From Dactylosporangium vinaceum (GTDB lineage: Bacteria; Actinomycetota; Actinomycetes; Mycobacteriales; Micromonosporaceae): a stretch of DNA of 64,000 bases. Both the position numbers and the translations under genes were made by a program. Of this stretch, positions 17,440-28,050 are shown in pieces. Location of the stretch: assembly GCF_019904175.1 (NCBI RefSeq), contig NZ_CP061913.1, positions 7,564,001 to 7,628,000 of the forward strand, written 5' to 3'. The stretch's first letter is position 1. Each line of letters opens with the position of its first letter. Under the pieces are notes generated by a model, which saw only the letters and a program-made list of their open reading frames with translations, was not told the DNA's origin and searched no databases.

Positions 17440-18567
17440 TCAACCCTGGCGCGGCAGGTCACCCGGGTCGACAAGGGCCTCGGCGCCGTCCCCGGCGATG
17501 TCCTGGCGCAGCTGGTCGAGGCGGCCGAGCAGGGACACCGAGTCGAGGGCGGCCACTGCCGTCGGGAACACCGTGTACACCCGCTCGACGGCCGCGATCA
17601 GCGCGGCCCGCAGCGCGGTGTCGTCAACGCTCTCGCCCGCGACCCGGCGCTCGAGCAGGTCCGCCAGCGCGTCGAGCAGCGCCCGCAGCGTGTCGCGCCC
17701 GAGGGCCGGCGGCGGCCCGGGCCGGTCGTAGAGCCGGTCGGCGGCGAGCGATATGGCCCGGACCTGCAGCGTGACCCGGACGAGCCAGAACTGCTCGCCG
17801 CGGACCTGTTCGACATCCCGGCGTACCCCCCGGGCGAACACGTTGAGCAGCGTGACCTCTTCGACACCGGCGAAGGCGGCCGCGGCCTGGGCCGCGACCT
17901 CGTTGAGCCGGCGCGACTGCGCGATCCAGCCGTGCCGCTCGGACGGCGCCAGGGGCTCCCCTTCGGCCCGGGTGGCGAGCTCCTCGGCGATCGAGCGCAG
18001 GACGGCGACGGCCTCGCGGCCCCACTCGTCGAGCGTCTTGCGGATCTTCGCGATCCGCGGCCGCTCCGGCACCACCACCGCGATCGTGAGCCCCACGACG
18101 GAGCCGATGGTCACGTCGATGAAGCGCCACTGGCCGTATCCGTGGGCGACCGGCGCGAGGACGAGCACGGCGAGGGTGGCCACGGTGAGCTGGTTGCGGG
18201 CCAGGGGCGTGTTGGTGATCTGCCGGGCGACCGCGAGCGCGGCGAACGCGGCCAGGGCGAGCGACCACCAGGCCAGGCCGAGCAGCTGCGTCCAGGCGAT
18301 GGCGAGCGCGGTGCCGACCAGGTTCGCGAAGAGCAGCTGGGCACCGGCGGCGATGGAGCCGTACACACTCGCCTGCAGTGTCAGCACGGCGATGACCGGC
18401 GCGAACAGCACGGCGGCGTTCTCCCCGAGCTGCTTCGCGAGGACCCAGGCGACGGTCGCGGCGAGCGTGGTCTTCACGATGGTGATCCAGCTCGGCTTGC
18501 TCTGCGGCACGCTGGCCAGCAGGGCCCCGAGCGGCTCGGTCACGATCTCATGCGGTCTGCGCGCCAC
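17440..18567 (-). CDS. FUSC/aromatic acid exporter family membrane protein
   Basis: The 375-residue protein has about six N-terminal transmembrane helices (roughly residues 25-165) containing the segment VIAVLTLQASVYGS and the GTALAIAW motif typical of FUSC/ArAE (YccS/aromatic acid exporter) proteins, followed by a 200-residue helical cytoplasmic domain. Members are proposed to export aromatic acids or take part in envelope stress, but few are characterised. GTG at 18567 is preferred because AAGGA lies seven bases upstream; another GTG at 18591 is poorly placed. The tandem P-loop gene ends 45 bases upstream on the same strand. Confidence 0.85.
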   Translation of the reverse strand: MARRPHEIVTEPLGALLASVPQSKPSWITIVKTTLAATVAWVLAKQLGENAAVLFAPVIAVLTLQASVYGSIAAGAQLLFANLVGTALAIAWTQLLGLAWWSLALAAFAALAVARQITNTPLARNQLTVATLAVLVLAPVAHGYGQWRFIDVTIGSVVGLTIAVVVPERPRIAKIRKTLDEWGREAVAVLRSIAEELATRAEGEPLAPSERHGWIAQSRRLNEVAAQAAAAFAGVEEVTLLNVFARGVRRDVEQVRGEQFWLVRVTLQVRAISLAADRLYDRPGPPPALGRDTLRALLDALADLLERRVAGESVDDTALRAALIAAVERVYTVFPTAVAALDSVSLLGRLDQLRQDIAGDGAEALVDPGDLPRQG

Positions 18568-18612
18568 CCGCTGATCCTTCCAGACGGGCACCGGCCGCGG
18601 CCGCGAACGTCC

Positions 18613-19770
18613 TCAGCGTCCGCCGGGCGGCCAGCCGCCGGCCGCGGCGCGCACGAGGTCGGCGAGCTGCGCGACCGAGCGGCCGTCGGTGTCGACGCAC
18701 AGGTCACCGACGCCGGCCGCGTCGAGCTCCCCGGCGATCCGCGCGGCCCGGTCCGCGTGCGCGCGCAGCCGCGCCTCCGGCCGCCCCCGCAGCTCGTCGC
18801 CCATGATGGCCGGCCCCCCGCCGCGGCCGCGCAGCATGATCCGCTCGGCCAGGGTGCCGGGCCCGGCGCGCAGCCGGCACACGGTCCACGCCGCCGACGG
18901 GACGGCCCGCGCATAGCGGCCGACGGTCGCCCGGTCGGTGACGCTCCCGGACACGATCAGGCACCCGGCGCCGGCCGCGCGGAACCCCTCCAGGAGCCGC
19001 GCGAGGTGGCGGGCCTTGAGCCGGTGCTGCTCGGGATCGCCGGCCGGCGCGGGCCGGGCGAAACCGATCTGGGCCAGGTCGACATAGGCCGCCGTGACCC
19101 CGGCCGCGCGCACCCGCGTGAAGATCTCGTACCCCACCGTGGACTTGCCGACCGCGGGCGGGCCGCACAGCCACAGCACCGGCACCGTCCCGGCGGCCCC
19201 GGCGGGCGGCGGCGGCGCGGTCGGCGGCGCGGACACCGGCCGGGGCGGCAACCACCCCGGCCAGCCGGCGGCGCGGACCCGCGCGACCACGTCCGCGACG
19301 GCCAGCCCGGCGGTGTCCACGACCAGATCGGCGAAGCCCGAGCCGTCGAGCTGCGCCGCGTTGCGGACCGCGTCCTCGGTCAGGTGCAGCAGCGACCCCC
19401 GGCCCGCGATCCGGCCGCGCAGCTCGTCGGCGCCGACCCGCAGCCGGCACACCGTCAGCGCGGTGCCGGCCACCCGGCTCGCGGGCCGCCGCACCTCCTC
19501 GGCGCTGTCGACGACGCCGCTCACCACCAGGCACTGCGCGCCCGCCGCCCGGAAGCCCGCCCAGACCTCGCCCAGATTGCGGGCCTTCAGCCGGTCGTTG
19601 CGCGGGTCGTCGCCGGGCGCCGGATAGCAGAGCCCGAGCTGGTCCAGGTCCACGTAGGCCGCCGCCGCACCGGCCCGGCCGAGCTGGTCGAACAGCGCGA
19701 ATCCGGCCGAGGACTTGCCGACCCCGGACGGGCCGCAGAGCCACAGGAACGGGACCGTGTCACGACGCAC
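18613..19770 (-). CDS. Tandem-duplicated P-loop NTPase/kinase-like protein
   Basis: The 385-residue protein consists of two related halves of about 190 residues. Half one has Walker A GPSGVGKSS (13-21), AAYVDLDQLG, LKARNLGEVWAGFRAAGAQCLVVSG and TVCRLR; half two repeats these as GPPAVGKST (203-211), AAYVDLAQIG, LKARHLARLLEGFRAAGAGCLIVSG and TVCRLR. The halves are joined by a Pro/Ala linker (about 178-196). The single domain resembles adenylylsulfate kinase or nucleotide/shikimate-kinase-like P-loop enzymes, with an 'AAYVDLxQxG' block where a Walker-B-like aspartate would sit. The substrate is unknown. Start is a GTG at 19770. It diverges from the phosphatase gene across 73 bases. Confidence 0.8.
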   Translation of the reverse strand: MRRDTVPFLWLCGPSGVGKSSAGFALFDQLGRAGAAAAYVDLDQLGLCYPAPGDDPRNDRLKARNLGEVWAGFRAAGAQCLVVSGVVDSAEEVRRPASRVAGTALTVCRLRVGADELRGRIAGRGSLLHLTEDAVRNAAQLDGSGFADLVVDTAGLAVADVVARVRAAGWPGWLPPRPVSAPPTAPPPPAGAAGTVPVLWLCGPPAVGKSTVGYEIFTRVRAAGVTAAYVDLAQIGFARPAPAGDPEQHRLKARHLARLLEGFRAAGAGCLIVSGSVTDRATVGRYARAVPSAAWTVCRLRAGPGTLAERIMLRGRGGGPAIMGDELRGRPEARLRAHADRAARIAGELDAAGVGDLCVDTDGRSVAQLADLVRAAAGGWPPGGR

Positions 19771-19843
19771 GGGCGCGACGCTAGCGCGGCCGGCCGGGTC
19801 CGGCGATCGAATTCCCGAGCGGCCGGCGCTAAGGTTCGATGCC

Positions 19844-20566
19844 GTGCGCAGCTATGAGCATCCCAACCTGTTCAACTTCCGTGACCTGGGTGGATACCCG
19901 ACGGCCGACGGGCGGGTGACCCGCTGGCGGCGCCTGTTCCGGTCCGACTCGCTGAGCCGCCTCGACCCCGCCGACGCCGCCTCGTTCACCGCCCTCGGCG
20001 TGAAGACCGTCATCGACCTGCGCCGGCCCCGGGAGGTGGAGCGGGACGGGCGCGTCCACGCGTTCGCCGGCCTGACGTACCACCATCTGCACCCGGCCCA
20101 CGCGGAGTGGGAGGCGGCCGTCGACGCCGACGAGCCCGACGACGCCCGCTGGCTGGCCAACCGCTACCTCGACATGGCCACCGACGGCCGGGCCGCGATC
20201 ACCGCCGCGGTCGAGGTGATCGCCGACGCCGGCAACGCGCCGGTCGTCGTGCACTGCGTCGCCGGCAAGGACCGCACGGGCGTGGTGTCGGCGGTGACGC
20301 TCGGCGCGCTCGGCGTGCCCGACGACGTGATCGCCGAGGACTACGCGCTGACCCAGGGCGCGCAGGAGCGCAGCCTGGCCTTCCTGCGCGCGCTCAACCC
20401 GGAGGTGGCGAAGATGCCCACCCGCTGGCTGGCCTCCCCCGCCGAGACCATGACGATGTTCCTCGACGACCTGCGGTCGCGACACGGATCGATTCGGGGG
20501 TACCTCGGGCTCCCCGAAACCACGTACGCCCGCCTGGAGGAGCACCTGCTCGAAACGCCCGCCTGA
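19844..20566 (+). CDS. Tyrosine-protein phosphatase (Y_phosphatase3 type)
   Basis: This 240-residue protein opens with the family motif HPNLFNFRDLGGYPTADG and carries the catalytic loop HCVAGKDRTG with nucleophile C138 and phosphate-binding R144. Related enzymes (IphP, LipA, PtpB) dephosphorylate tyrosine residues or phosphoinositides. The GTG at 19844 has AAGG nine bases upstream and gives the family N-terminus, so the long in-frame extension upstream was not used. It is divergent from the tandem P-loop protein, so a functional link (phosphorylation and dephosphorylation) is conceivable but only by position. Confidence 0.92.
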   Translation: MRSYEHPNLFNFRDLGGYPTADGRVTRWRRLFRSDSLSRLDPADAASFTALGVKTVIDLRRPREVERDGRVHAFAGLTYHHLHPAHAEWEAAVDADEPDDARWLANRYLDMATDGRAAITAAVEVIADAGNAPVVVHCVAGKDRTGVVSAVTLGALGVPDDVIAEDYALTQGAQERSLAFLRALNPEVAKMPTRWLASPAETMTMFLDDLRSRHGSIRGYLGLPETTYARLEEHLLETPA

Positions 20567-20671
20567 CGGCGCCGCGCAGATCGTGAACCCGGCTCGGCTT
20601 TTCGGGTGATTCCGGCAGGGCCGGGATGCTGCCATAGTGCCCTCGCAATATTCGCGGGGGAGGCACATCCA

Positions 20672-21559
20672 ATGAAGCGCGTGGCGTTGCTGGCGTGTGC
20701 CGTGGCGCTCGCCGCGGTGGCGGCCGGCTGCGGCGGACCGACGGTGGGCGACGGGGACCTGACCGACGACTGGGCGATGCTGGCCACGGCCAAGGTGCCG
20801 GAGCCGGCCGCCGGCTCCTGCTGGACGTCCTCGGCCAACCAGGTCCGCGACACCACCATGTCGGAGGCGCAGCTGCAGCCGTGCGACATGGACCACGTCA
20901 TCGAGACGGCGAGCGTCGGGCACTTCACCGGCGAGGCGGCCGCGGGCCGGAAGCGGCCCACCGGGGCGGCGCTCGCCCCGGCCTGGGCCGACTGCGACAA
21001 GGCCGTCACCGAGTATCTGGGCGCCGAGTGGCAGTCCGGCCGGGTGGTCGCCGTGCTCGTCCCGCCGAACCCGTGGCAGTGGGACGGCGGCGCGCGCTTC
21101 TACCGCTGCGACGTCGTATCCGTGCGCACCGAGCTCGGCGTCCTCGACCCGCGCAAGACCACGATGAAGGGCGCCCTCGGCCCCACCGGCGATCTGCGGC
21201 TCACCTGCGGCCAGCAGGTCGGCATGACGAAGGACAGCTGGTCGGACATCACGCCGGCCAAGTGCGAGGAGCCGCACGACGTGGAGTACGTCGGCACCAT
21301 CTCCAGCCCCGCCGCCGACTACCCGACCGGCGCCGGGGTCGAGGCCGCGTTCAGCAAGACGTGCGAGGCGAAGATGCTGGCGTACATCGGCATGAGCCGC
21401 GGCAGCTGGAACGGCCAGCGGGCGCTCAACTACGGCTACTGGATGACCGGCAACAAGGACACCTGGGCCCTGGGCAACCACACCGCCCGCTGCTACGCCC
21501 TGATCAGCGGCAAGAAGGTCAACCGCTCGCTGCGGGGCGCCGGGGACGTGACCGTGTGA
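20672..21559 (+). CDS. Septum-formation domain lipoprotein, copy 1
   Basis: The 295-residue protein has a lipoprotein signal with Cys20 in AAGC, followed by two cysteine-containing repeats (about 50-150 and 165-280) of the Septum_form type. Each repeat holds the pattern C...H(D)VE/IE followed by a C and an ARFYRCD or ARCYAL strand. Conserved cysteines probably form disulfides outside the membrane. Proteins with this domain have been linked to septum formation in actinobacteria, but their mechanism is not established. A GGGGGAGG ribosome binding site lies about ten bases before the ATG. Its stop overlaps the GTG of the next gene, a homologue, so the pair is translationally coupled. Confidence 0.85.
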   Translation: MKRVALLACAVALAAVAAGCGGPTVGDGDLTDDWAMLATAKVPEPAAGSCWTSSANQVRDTTMSEAQLQPCDMDHVIETASVGHFTGEAAAGRKRPTGAALAPAWADCDKAVTEYLGAEWQSGRVVAVLVPPNPWQWDGGARFYRCDVVSVRTELGVLDPRKTTMKGALGPTGDLRLTCGQQVGMTKDSWSDITPAKCEEPHDVEYVGTISSPAADYPTGAGVEAAFSKTCEAKMLAYIGMSRGSWNGQRALNYGYWMTGNKDTWALGNHTARCYALISGKKVNRSLRGAGDVTV

Positions 21560-22467
21560 GGCCGGCCCGGGCCATCCGCACCGCCGCGGCCGTCCTGCTC
21601 CTGACGAGCGCCCTCGCCGGCTGCGCGAAGCCCGGCGGGACCGACGGCGACCTGCTCGACGACTGGGCGATGCTCGGCGCCGCGAAGGTCCCCGAGCCCG
21701 TCGTCGGGCAGTGCCGGGACTCGACAGGCCTCAACGCGTACGACCCGGCCGCCTTCGACGGGCCCTTCAAGGACGTCCCGTGCGACGGGCCGCACCAGTT
21801 CGAGATCGTCGCCACCGGGCAGCTGCCCGCCGACCTCGCGGCATCCGGCGAGCGGCCCGGGCGGGACCGGTTCGCGGCGCTGTTCCCGCAGTGCGAGGAC
21901 CTGGCCGCGAAGTACCTCGGCGGCGAGTGGCAGGCCGGGCGCCTCTACCTGTACCTGCAGCCGCCGAGCACCACCCAGTGGCGCGGCGGGGCCCGGTTCT
22001 TCCACTGCGACGTCGCCGCGATCGGCCCCGACGGCGACACGATCGAGCCCGCCACGACGAGCGTCAAGGACGCGGTGCGCGCCGCGGGCCCGCTCGCCCA
22101 GGGCTGCTTCGTGACCGCCGGCGCCGACGCCGACAACCTCTTCGCCACCGCCACGCCGATCGCCTGTGACCAGCCGCACGACATGGAGTACGCCGGATAC
22201 GTCACCGCGCCCGCGAAGTCCGACTATCCGAAGACCGACGACGCCAACGACGACCTGTTCGGCACCGCGTGCGAGAACAAGATGCTGGCGTACCTCGGCA
22301 TGTCCCGGGCCACGTACGACAGGCAGAAGGACATCTACTACGTGTGGTGGCGCCCGTCCGGCCAGGCCGGCTGGAACGCGGGCGAGCACTCGTCGCGCTG
22401 CTACTTCCTGCTGCACAACCGCAAGCTGAGCCGCTCCGTGAAGGGCATCGGCGACGCCACGCTGTAG
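21556..22467 (+). CDS. Septum-formation domain lipoprotein, copy 2
   Basis: A 303-residue homologue of the preceding gene, with the same LLDDWAMLGAAKVPEP start to the mature domain, a lipobox (LAGC), and the same paired cysteine repeats with QPHDMEYAGY and ARFFHCD. The GTG start at 21556 overlaps the upstream TGA (GTGTGA). The two proteins are alike along their whole length but well diverged, so the duplication is old. They may form a heteromer at the outer face of the membrane. The leader ORF of the ABC-F gene begins only 26 bases after the stop, so the ABC-F promoter probably lies inside this gene. Confidence 0.85.
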   Translation: MRPARAIRTAAAVLLLTSALAGCAKPGGTDGDLLDDWAMLGAAKVPEPVVGQCRDSTGLNAYDPAAFDGPFKDVPCDGPHQFEIVATGQLPADLAASGERPGRDRFAALFPQCEDLAAKYLGGEWQAGRLYLYLQPPSTTQWRGGARFFHCDVAAIGPDGDTIEPATTSVKDAVRAAGPLAQGCFVTAGADADNLFATATPIACDQPHDMEYAGYVTAPAKSDYPKTDDANDDLFGTACENKMLAYLGMSRATYDRQKDIYYVWWRPSGQAGWNAGEHSSRCYFLLHNRKLSRSVKGIGDATL

Positions 22468-22493
22468 GACGCTGTGCTACCGTCGAAGGCGAT

Positions 22494-22526
22494 GTGATCT
22501 CCAGACCTTCCCGCACCCGCGCCTGA
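22494..22526 (+). CDS. Leader peptide (uORF) of the ABC-F gene
   Basis: A ten-codon ORF, GTG start, encoding VISRPSRTRA, with GAAGG four to five bases upstream as ribosome binding site. It ends 26 bases before the ABC-F start and its second half forms the 5' arm of the hairpin that covers that start. Such leader ORFs are known upstream of ribosome-protection and methylase genes, where a drug-stalled ribosome refolds the leader RNA. That this one does so is inferred. Confidence 0.55.
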   Translation: MISRPSRTRA

Positions 22527-22552
22527 GGACCGTTGCGTCCCGGCGGGTGGAA

Positions 22553-22553
<1 letters not shown>
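22507..22553 (+). promoter_or_regulatory. Leader hairpin sequestering the ABC-F start, probable attenuator
   Basis: CTTCC (22507-22511) and ACCCGC (22515-22520) pair with GCGGGT (22543-22548) and GGAAG (22549-22553), giving 11 bp interrupted by a three-base bulge. Inside the loop GGAC (22527-22530) pairs with GTCC (22537-22540). The 3' arm contains the GGTGGAA stretch and the first base of the preferred GTG start, while the 5' arm lies within the leader ORF. A ribosome on the leader ORF would melt the stem. No U-run follows, so control of translation rather than termination is more likely. Confidence 0.55.
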
Positions 22554-24136
<1,583 letters not shown>

Positions 24137-24293
24137 CCGCGGCGCGCCCGCCCGCGCACCGCAACGATCAGGAACGGACGGCTTGCACGGCACGGCCCGC
24201 TTGGACCAGGGGACTTCGCACCCCGAGGTCGTAGGAGTCGTGCCGGGCGCGCGGCCCGTGGGCGTGCCGTCGCGCTTCGGCCGGCCGTGGCGA

Positions 24294-24851
24294 TCAGCCG
24301 GTGGTGGCCGTGGCGAGGGGAAGCTCGGCGCGTTCGCCGGTGGCCTCGTCCCAGACGTCCACGTGGCGGCCGTCCGGGGGGCGGTGGCGGGGGTTGGTCA
24401 GGAGGCCGGCGAAGCGCTGGACGCCGTTGTGCCACCACGTGCCGGCCGGCAGCCCGAAGAGGTCGGCGTCGAGGTCCGAGTGGACGGTGACGGTGAGGTC
24501 GGTCCAGGCCGGGCCGGGGGCGGCGGGCGGGGTGGTGGCGTGGATCGTCGTCGTGCGGGACAGCTCCGTGTACCACATGCCGGAGCGGATGATGTCCGCT
24601 ACCGGGCGGGGGGCGGCCGGGACCGTCGCGCCGCGGACGGTGGCCGACAGGGCGCCGTTGTGGTGGAGGGTGACGTCGACAGTGGGTGTCGACGGGGCCA
24701 GGCGGAGCAGGTCGGCGGCGGTCCAGGCGGCGATGACCAGGGGCCAGTCCGCGGCCGGGTAGGCGCCGAAGTACAGGCCGGGGTTGGCCTTCACGGAGCC
24801 GGCCACCGACCTCACCCGAGTGCGAAGACTCGGTAACCCGTTGTCAGCCAC
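24294..24851 (-). CDS. Hypothetical protein
   Basis: A 185-residue protein with GTG start and no signal or membrane segment. Residues 12-50 (SVAGSVKANPGLYFGAYPAADW) faintly recall the start of GyrB-type GHKL ATPases (VRxxPGMYIG), and a strand pattern follows, but no ATP-binding DxGxG motif exists. I treat the family as unknown. It ends 157 bases from the convergent ABC-F gene, and that gap holds no gene. Confidence 0.6.
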   Translation of the reverse strand: MADNGLPSLRTRVRSVAGSVKANPGLYFGAYPAADWPLVIAAWTAADLLRLAPSTPTVDVTLHHNGALSATVRGATVPAAPRPVADIIRSGMWYTELSRTTTIHATTPPAAPGPAWTDLTVTVHSDLDADLFGLPAGTWWHNGVQRFAGLLTNPRHRPPDGRHVDVWDEATGERAELPLATATTG

Positions 24852-24924
24852 GGCGGAGACTTTTGCAGTCGCGCCCTTCGATGTCCAGACCCTTGCACCC
24901 TGCCGTTGAGATTTAACAGAAGTC

Positions 24925-25953
24925 CTAGGGGGTGAGCTGCGCGACGGCGGCGCGGCCGGCCCGGTTGGCGCCGACGGTGCTGGCGGAGGGTCCGTAGCCG
25001 ATCAGGTGCAGGTTCGGCTCGCGGACGACCCGGGTGCCGGCCATGCGGATGCCGCCGCCCGGCTCGCGCAGGTGCAGCGGGGCCAGGTGGGTCAGGGCGG
25101 CGCGGAAGCCGGTGGCCCAGATGATCGCGTCGAACGGTTCGAAGTGGGAGCCCCACACGGCGCCGCCCGGGACCAGGCGGTCGAACATCGGGTGGCGGTC
25201 CAGGGCGCCGCGCTCGGCGGCCCGGCGGGTCAGTGCGGTCCAGCCCAGGCCGGTGACGCTGACGACGCTGCGCGGGGGCAGGCCGGCCTCGACGCGGGCG
25301 GCGACCCGGGCGACGACGGCGCGGCCGTGCTCCTCGCTGAACTCGCCCTCGTGGAACACCGGCTCGCGGCGGGTCACCCAGTATGAGGAGGGCAGCTCGG
25401 CCAGCAGGTGGATGGCCGAGGCCCCGCCGCCCACGACCAGCACGCGCTGATCGGTGAACGCCGAGGGCCCGCGGTATGCGGCGTAGTGCCTGGACGTACC
25501 GGCGAAGTCGGCAATGCCGGCGACGAACGGCACGTAGGGCGCGCTCCAGGTCCCGGTGGCGTTGATCACGAACCGCGCGGAGAGGCCCGCGACGTCGAAG
25601 CGGCCGTTCGCGAGGCGCGACACGGACCGCACGACGGCCGGCCGCACGACGGGCAGCGAGAAGGCGGCCTCGTAGGAGCGGAAGTACGAGGACACGACGT
25701 CGGCGGCGGTGCCGGACGCGGGCGGGGAGAACGGCAGCCCGGGCAGGTCGAAGATCCGGTGCAGGGCCGAGACCGAGAGCGACGGCGACCGGTACTGCCA
25801 CGCGCCCCCGGGCCCGGCGGCGGCGTCGAACACGGCGAAGGACAGGCCGCGCCGCTGCAGCCAGTACGCCGCAGCCAGCCCGGCCTGCCCCGCCCCGATC
25901 ACCGCCACATCCACGTCCACATCAGCGCGAACGCCGCCGCGGACCGGGATCAT
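24925..25953 (-). CDS. FAD/NAD(P)-dependent oxidoreductase (flavin monooxygenase-like)
   Basis: The 342-residue protein has an N-terminal FAD site (VIGAGQAGLAAAYWLQRRG, about 18-36), an NADPH-type site (VLVVGGGASAIHLLAEL, about 170-185) and a late ATGFRAALTHL stretch typical of CzcO/YhjG-like flavin-containing monooxygenases. Such proteins oxidise small organic substrates or act in metal/thiol homeostasis. The ATG at 25953 lies 18 bases beyond the stop of the upstream metalloprotease gene on the same strand, so read-through transcription is likely, though a functional link is not evident. Confidence 0.87.
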   Translation of the reverse strand: MIPVRGGVRADVDVDVAVIGAGQAGLAAAYWLQRRGLSFAVFDAAAGPGGAWQYRSPSLSVSALHRIFDLPGLPFSPPASGTAADVVSSYFRSYEAAFSLPVVRPAVVRSVSRLANGRFDVAGLSARFVINATGTWSAPYVPFVAGIADFAGTSRHYAAYRGPSAFTDQRVLVVGGGASAIHLLAELPSSYWVTRREPVFHEGEFSEEHGRAVVARVAARVEAGLPPRSVVSVTGLGWTALTRRAAERGALDRHPMFDRLVPGGAVWGSHFEPFDAIIWATGFRAALTHLAPLHLREPGGGIRMAGTRVVREPNLHLIGYGPSASTVGANRAGRAAVAQLTP

Positions 25954-25971
25954 GCCGGTCAGTGAGCAGCC

Positions 25972-27945
25972 TTACTTCGCCTTGCCCTTCACCAGGGCCC
26001 AGGCGGTCGTGTTGAGCGTGTCCTCGGTGCCGAGCAGACCCTCGTCCGGCGTGTACGCGTCCTCGCCGAAGTCGTAGTCGTAGTCGTCGGCGGTGCCGCC
26101 GACGTTGTCGGGGCCGACGCCGAACAGGCCCGGGAACGCGCCGCCGGCGTCCATGAGGTTCGGGGTGCTGTTGAGCGGGTCGGTGTGGAAGTTGCCGTAC
26201 AGGTGGCCGGCCTCGTGGGAGATCACGTTGCCGAGCGCCGTGCCGATGAACTTGATCTTGTTGCTGGCCGGCGTGATGTACGTGTTGAGCGACGCGTCCT
26301 CGCCGGCCGGGTCGCTGAGGATGTCGAGCAGGATGATCGCGCTGTCCTCGGTAGCGTAGTTGCCCGGGTCGATGTACTGCGCGATGCCGATCGTGTCGAT
26401 GCCCGACTCGGCGACCGTGCCGCCGACGACGAGCCGGTGCACGTTGGGCTGGCCGAACGGGTCGGCGTCGTCGCGGCTGTTGAGGATCTTCAGGCCGATG
26501 CGCGGGTCGGTGCCGCGGGCCTTCGCGTCGGCCAGGATGTTCTCCCGGACGGTGGCGATGACCTGGTTGATCACCTTGTCCTCGTCGGCGGCGCTGAGGC
26601 CCCACCGGCCGAGGAAGCCCTGCAGCGGGCTGAGCTGGCGCACGCCGGGGCCGCCGAAGATGGCGGTGTTGATGCGGGCGCCGTCGAAGTCGAGGAACAG
26701 GGTCTGGGTGGTGCCCGCCTCCAGCGACTCGGGCCCGGGCCGGTACGCCTCGAGCGTGACGTCGTACTGCCCGGAGGTACCGCCGATCTGCAGCGTGTAG
26801 CGGCCGTCGCGCGGCGCCACGTAGGACACGACAGCGTTGCCGCCGCCCGGCAGCGGCGAGGCGGGCGCGTAGATGAAGCTGGCGTCCTGGTCGGAGCCGA
26901 AGACGACGCGGCCGCCCGGGTCGCGCACGGTCAGCAGGTTGCTGTTGCCGGTCACCGATGCGCCGATGACGTCGCCGGCGAGCAGGTCGACGGCGTAGAA
27001 GTCGAGGTCGGGGTACGCGAGGGAGGCGGTCAGGCCGTAGGCGCCCTCGCGGCCGGCACCGAGGCCGCTGCCGGAGTCGAACGGGTCCTCGGGCAGTGCG
27101 GTGCCGAGGCCGTAGCCGGAGACCAGCAGGAAGTAGTCGCCGTCGGCCGGGATGGTGAAGTCGAGCAGGCTGAGCAGGCCCGGCCCGCCGTCGTCGTCGG
27201 CGGCGATGAGCACGCCGGCCGCGTTGTACAGGCTGATCACCGTGTCGGTGCTGCCGCTGGTCCCGGCGACGAGCTGCTGACCGGCCCGGGCGTGGACCCG
27301 GGAGAAGTCGAAGTCGCCGCTGCCGTCGCCGGCGCTGCCGTGCGGGCCGTCGCCGATGGTGCCGGTCGTGGTGTACGCGTTGCGGCTGGTGCCCAGGCCG
27401 AACTCGTAGGCGAGAGGGATCGACCCGTCGTCCTCGGTGGCCGGGTTCAGGGTCGAGGGGCTCACCGAGTCGGGCGAGAACTGCCCGAGGATGCGGACCT
27501 TGTTGTTGAGCTTCTTGCCGGTGCCGAAGCCCTTGATGAGCTCGGCGGTGGCGTGGGAGTCGTTCGAGCCGTGGGTGCCCTTGGGCTCCGCCTCGTCATG
27601 GATGATCGGGCTGGCCGCCGCGGCGAGGGACTTGTTCTGCGTCTTCTTCTGCTGGGCGCGGGCGGCGGACGCGGCCTTGGCCTGCTCCGACCAGTAGTAC
27701 TTGTCGACCTTCGACGGGTCGCGCAGCAGCGCGGTGTACGGGTTCGCCGTGCCGTTCGCGGCCAGTTTGCCCACCGCTGTCTGCTTGGGCACCACCTGGA
27801 TGCCGGCGGCCAGCTGACGCTTGATCCCCGCCTGCAGGTCACCGTACGGCGACGAGGGTGCCGCGCTCGCCGGTGCCTGGGCGACCACCACCACGGTCCC
27901 GGCGATCAAGCCGGCCACGGCGATGCTCGCGAGCCTTTTCCTCAC
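25972..27945 (-). CDS. Secreted metzincin-type zinc metalloprotease with PPC-like domains
   Basis: The 657-residue protein has a signal peptide (1-28, ending ASAA) and a propeptide-like charged region. The middle contains one or two bacterial pre-peptidase C-terminal (PPC) beta domains, with FDFSRVHARAGQQLV and DFYAVDLLAGDVIGASV. The C-terminal catalytic domain has HEAGHLYGNFH (H577, E578, H581, H587), the zinc site of metzincins, and M598 in LMD as a plausible Met-turn. Substrates are unknown; it is probably exported to degrade or process extracellular protein. Downstream, 18 bases away, is the flavoprotein gene. Confidence 0.87.
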   Translation of the reverse strand: MRKRLASIAVAGLIAGTVVVVAQAPASAAPSSPYGDLQAGIKRQLAAGIQVVPKQTAVGKLAANGTANPYTALLRDPSKVDKYYWSEQAKAASAARAQQKKTQNKSLAAAASPIIHDEAEPKGTHGSNDSHATAELIKGFGTGKKLNNKVRILGQFSPDSVSPSTLNPATEDDGSIPLAYEFGLGTSRNAYTTTGTIGDGPHGSAGDGSGDFDFSRVHARAGQQLVAGTSGSTDTVISLYNAAGVLIAADDDGGPGLLSLLDFTIPADGDYFLLVSGYGLGTALPEDPFDSGSGLGAGREGAYGLTASLAYPDLDFYAVDLLAGDVIGASVTGNSNLLTVRDPGGRVVFGSDQDASFIYAPASPLPGGGNAVVSYVAPRDGRYTLQIGGTSGQYDVTLEAYRPGPESLEAGTTQTLFLDFDGARINTAIFGGPGVRQLSPLQGFLGRWGLSAADEDKVINQVIATVRENILADAKARGTDPRIGLKILNSRDDADPFGQPNVHRLVVGGTVAESGIDTIGIAQYIDPGNYATEDSAIILLDILSDPAGEDASLNTYITPASNKIKFIGTALGNVISHEAGHLYGNFHTDPLNSTPNLMDAGGAFPGLFGVGPDNVGGTADDYDYDFGEDAYTPDEGLLGTEDTLNTTAWALVKGKAK

Positions 27946-28050
27946 TTGGCCTCCCCATTGAGTAAGGCTGTTTCGAGCACGCTATGACCAGCAAGGTCAC
28001 TTGCACCACCCTTTCCGCGGGAAATATCTCGATCAATGCGTAATGCGATC

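Noticed and set aside
27985-27999. TGACC-AGCAA-GGTCA short inverted repeat before the metalloprotease gene
   Set aside because: Five-base arms are expected often by chance in DNA of this composition; no further support.
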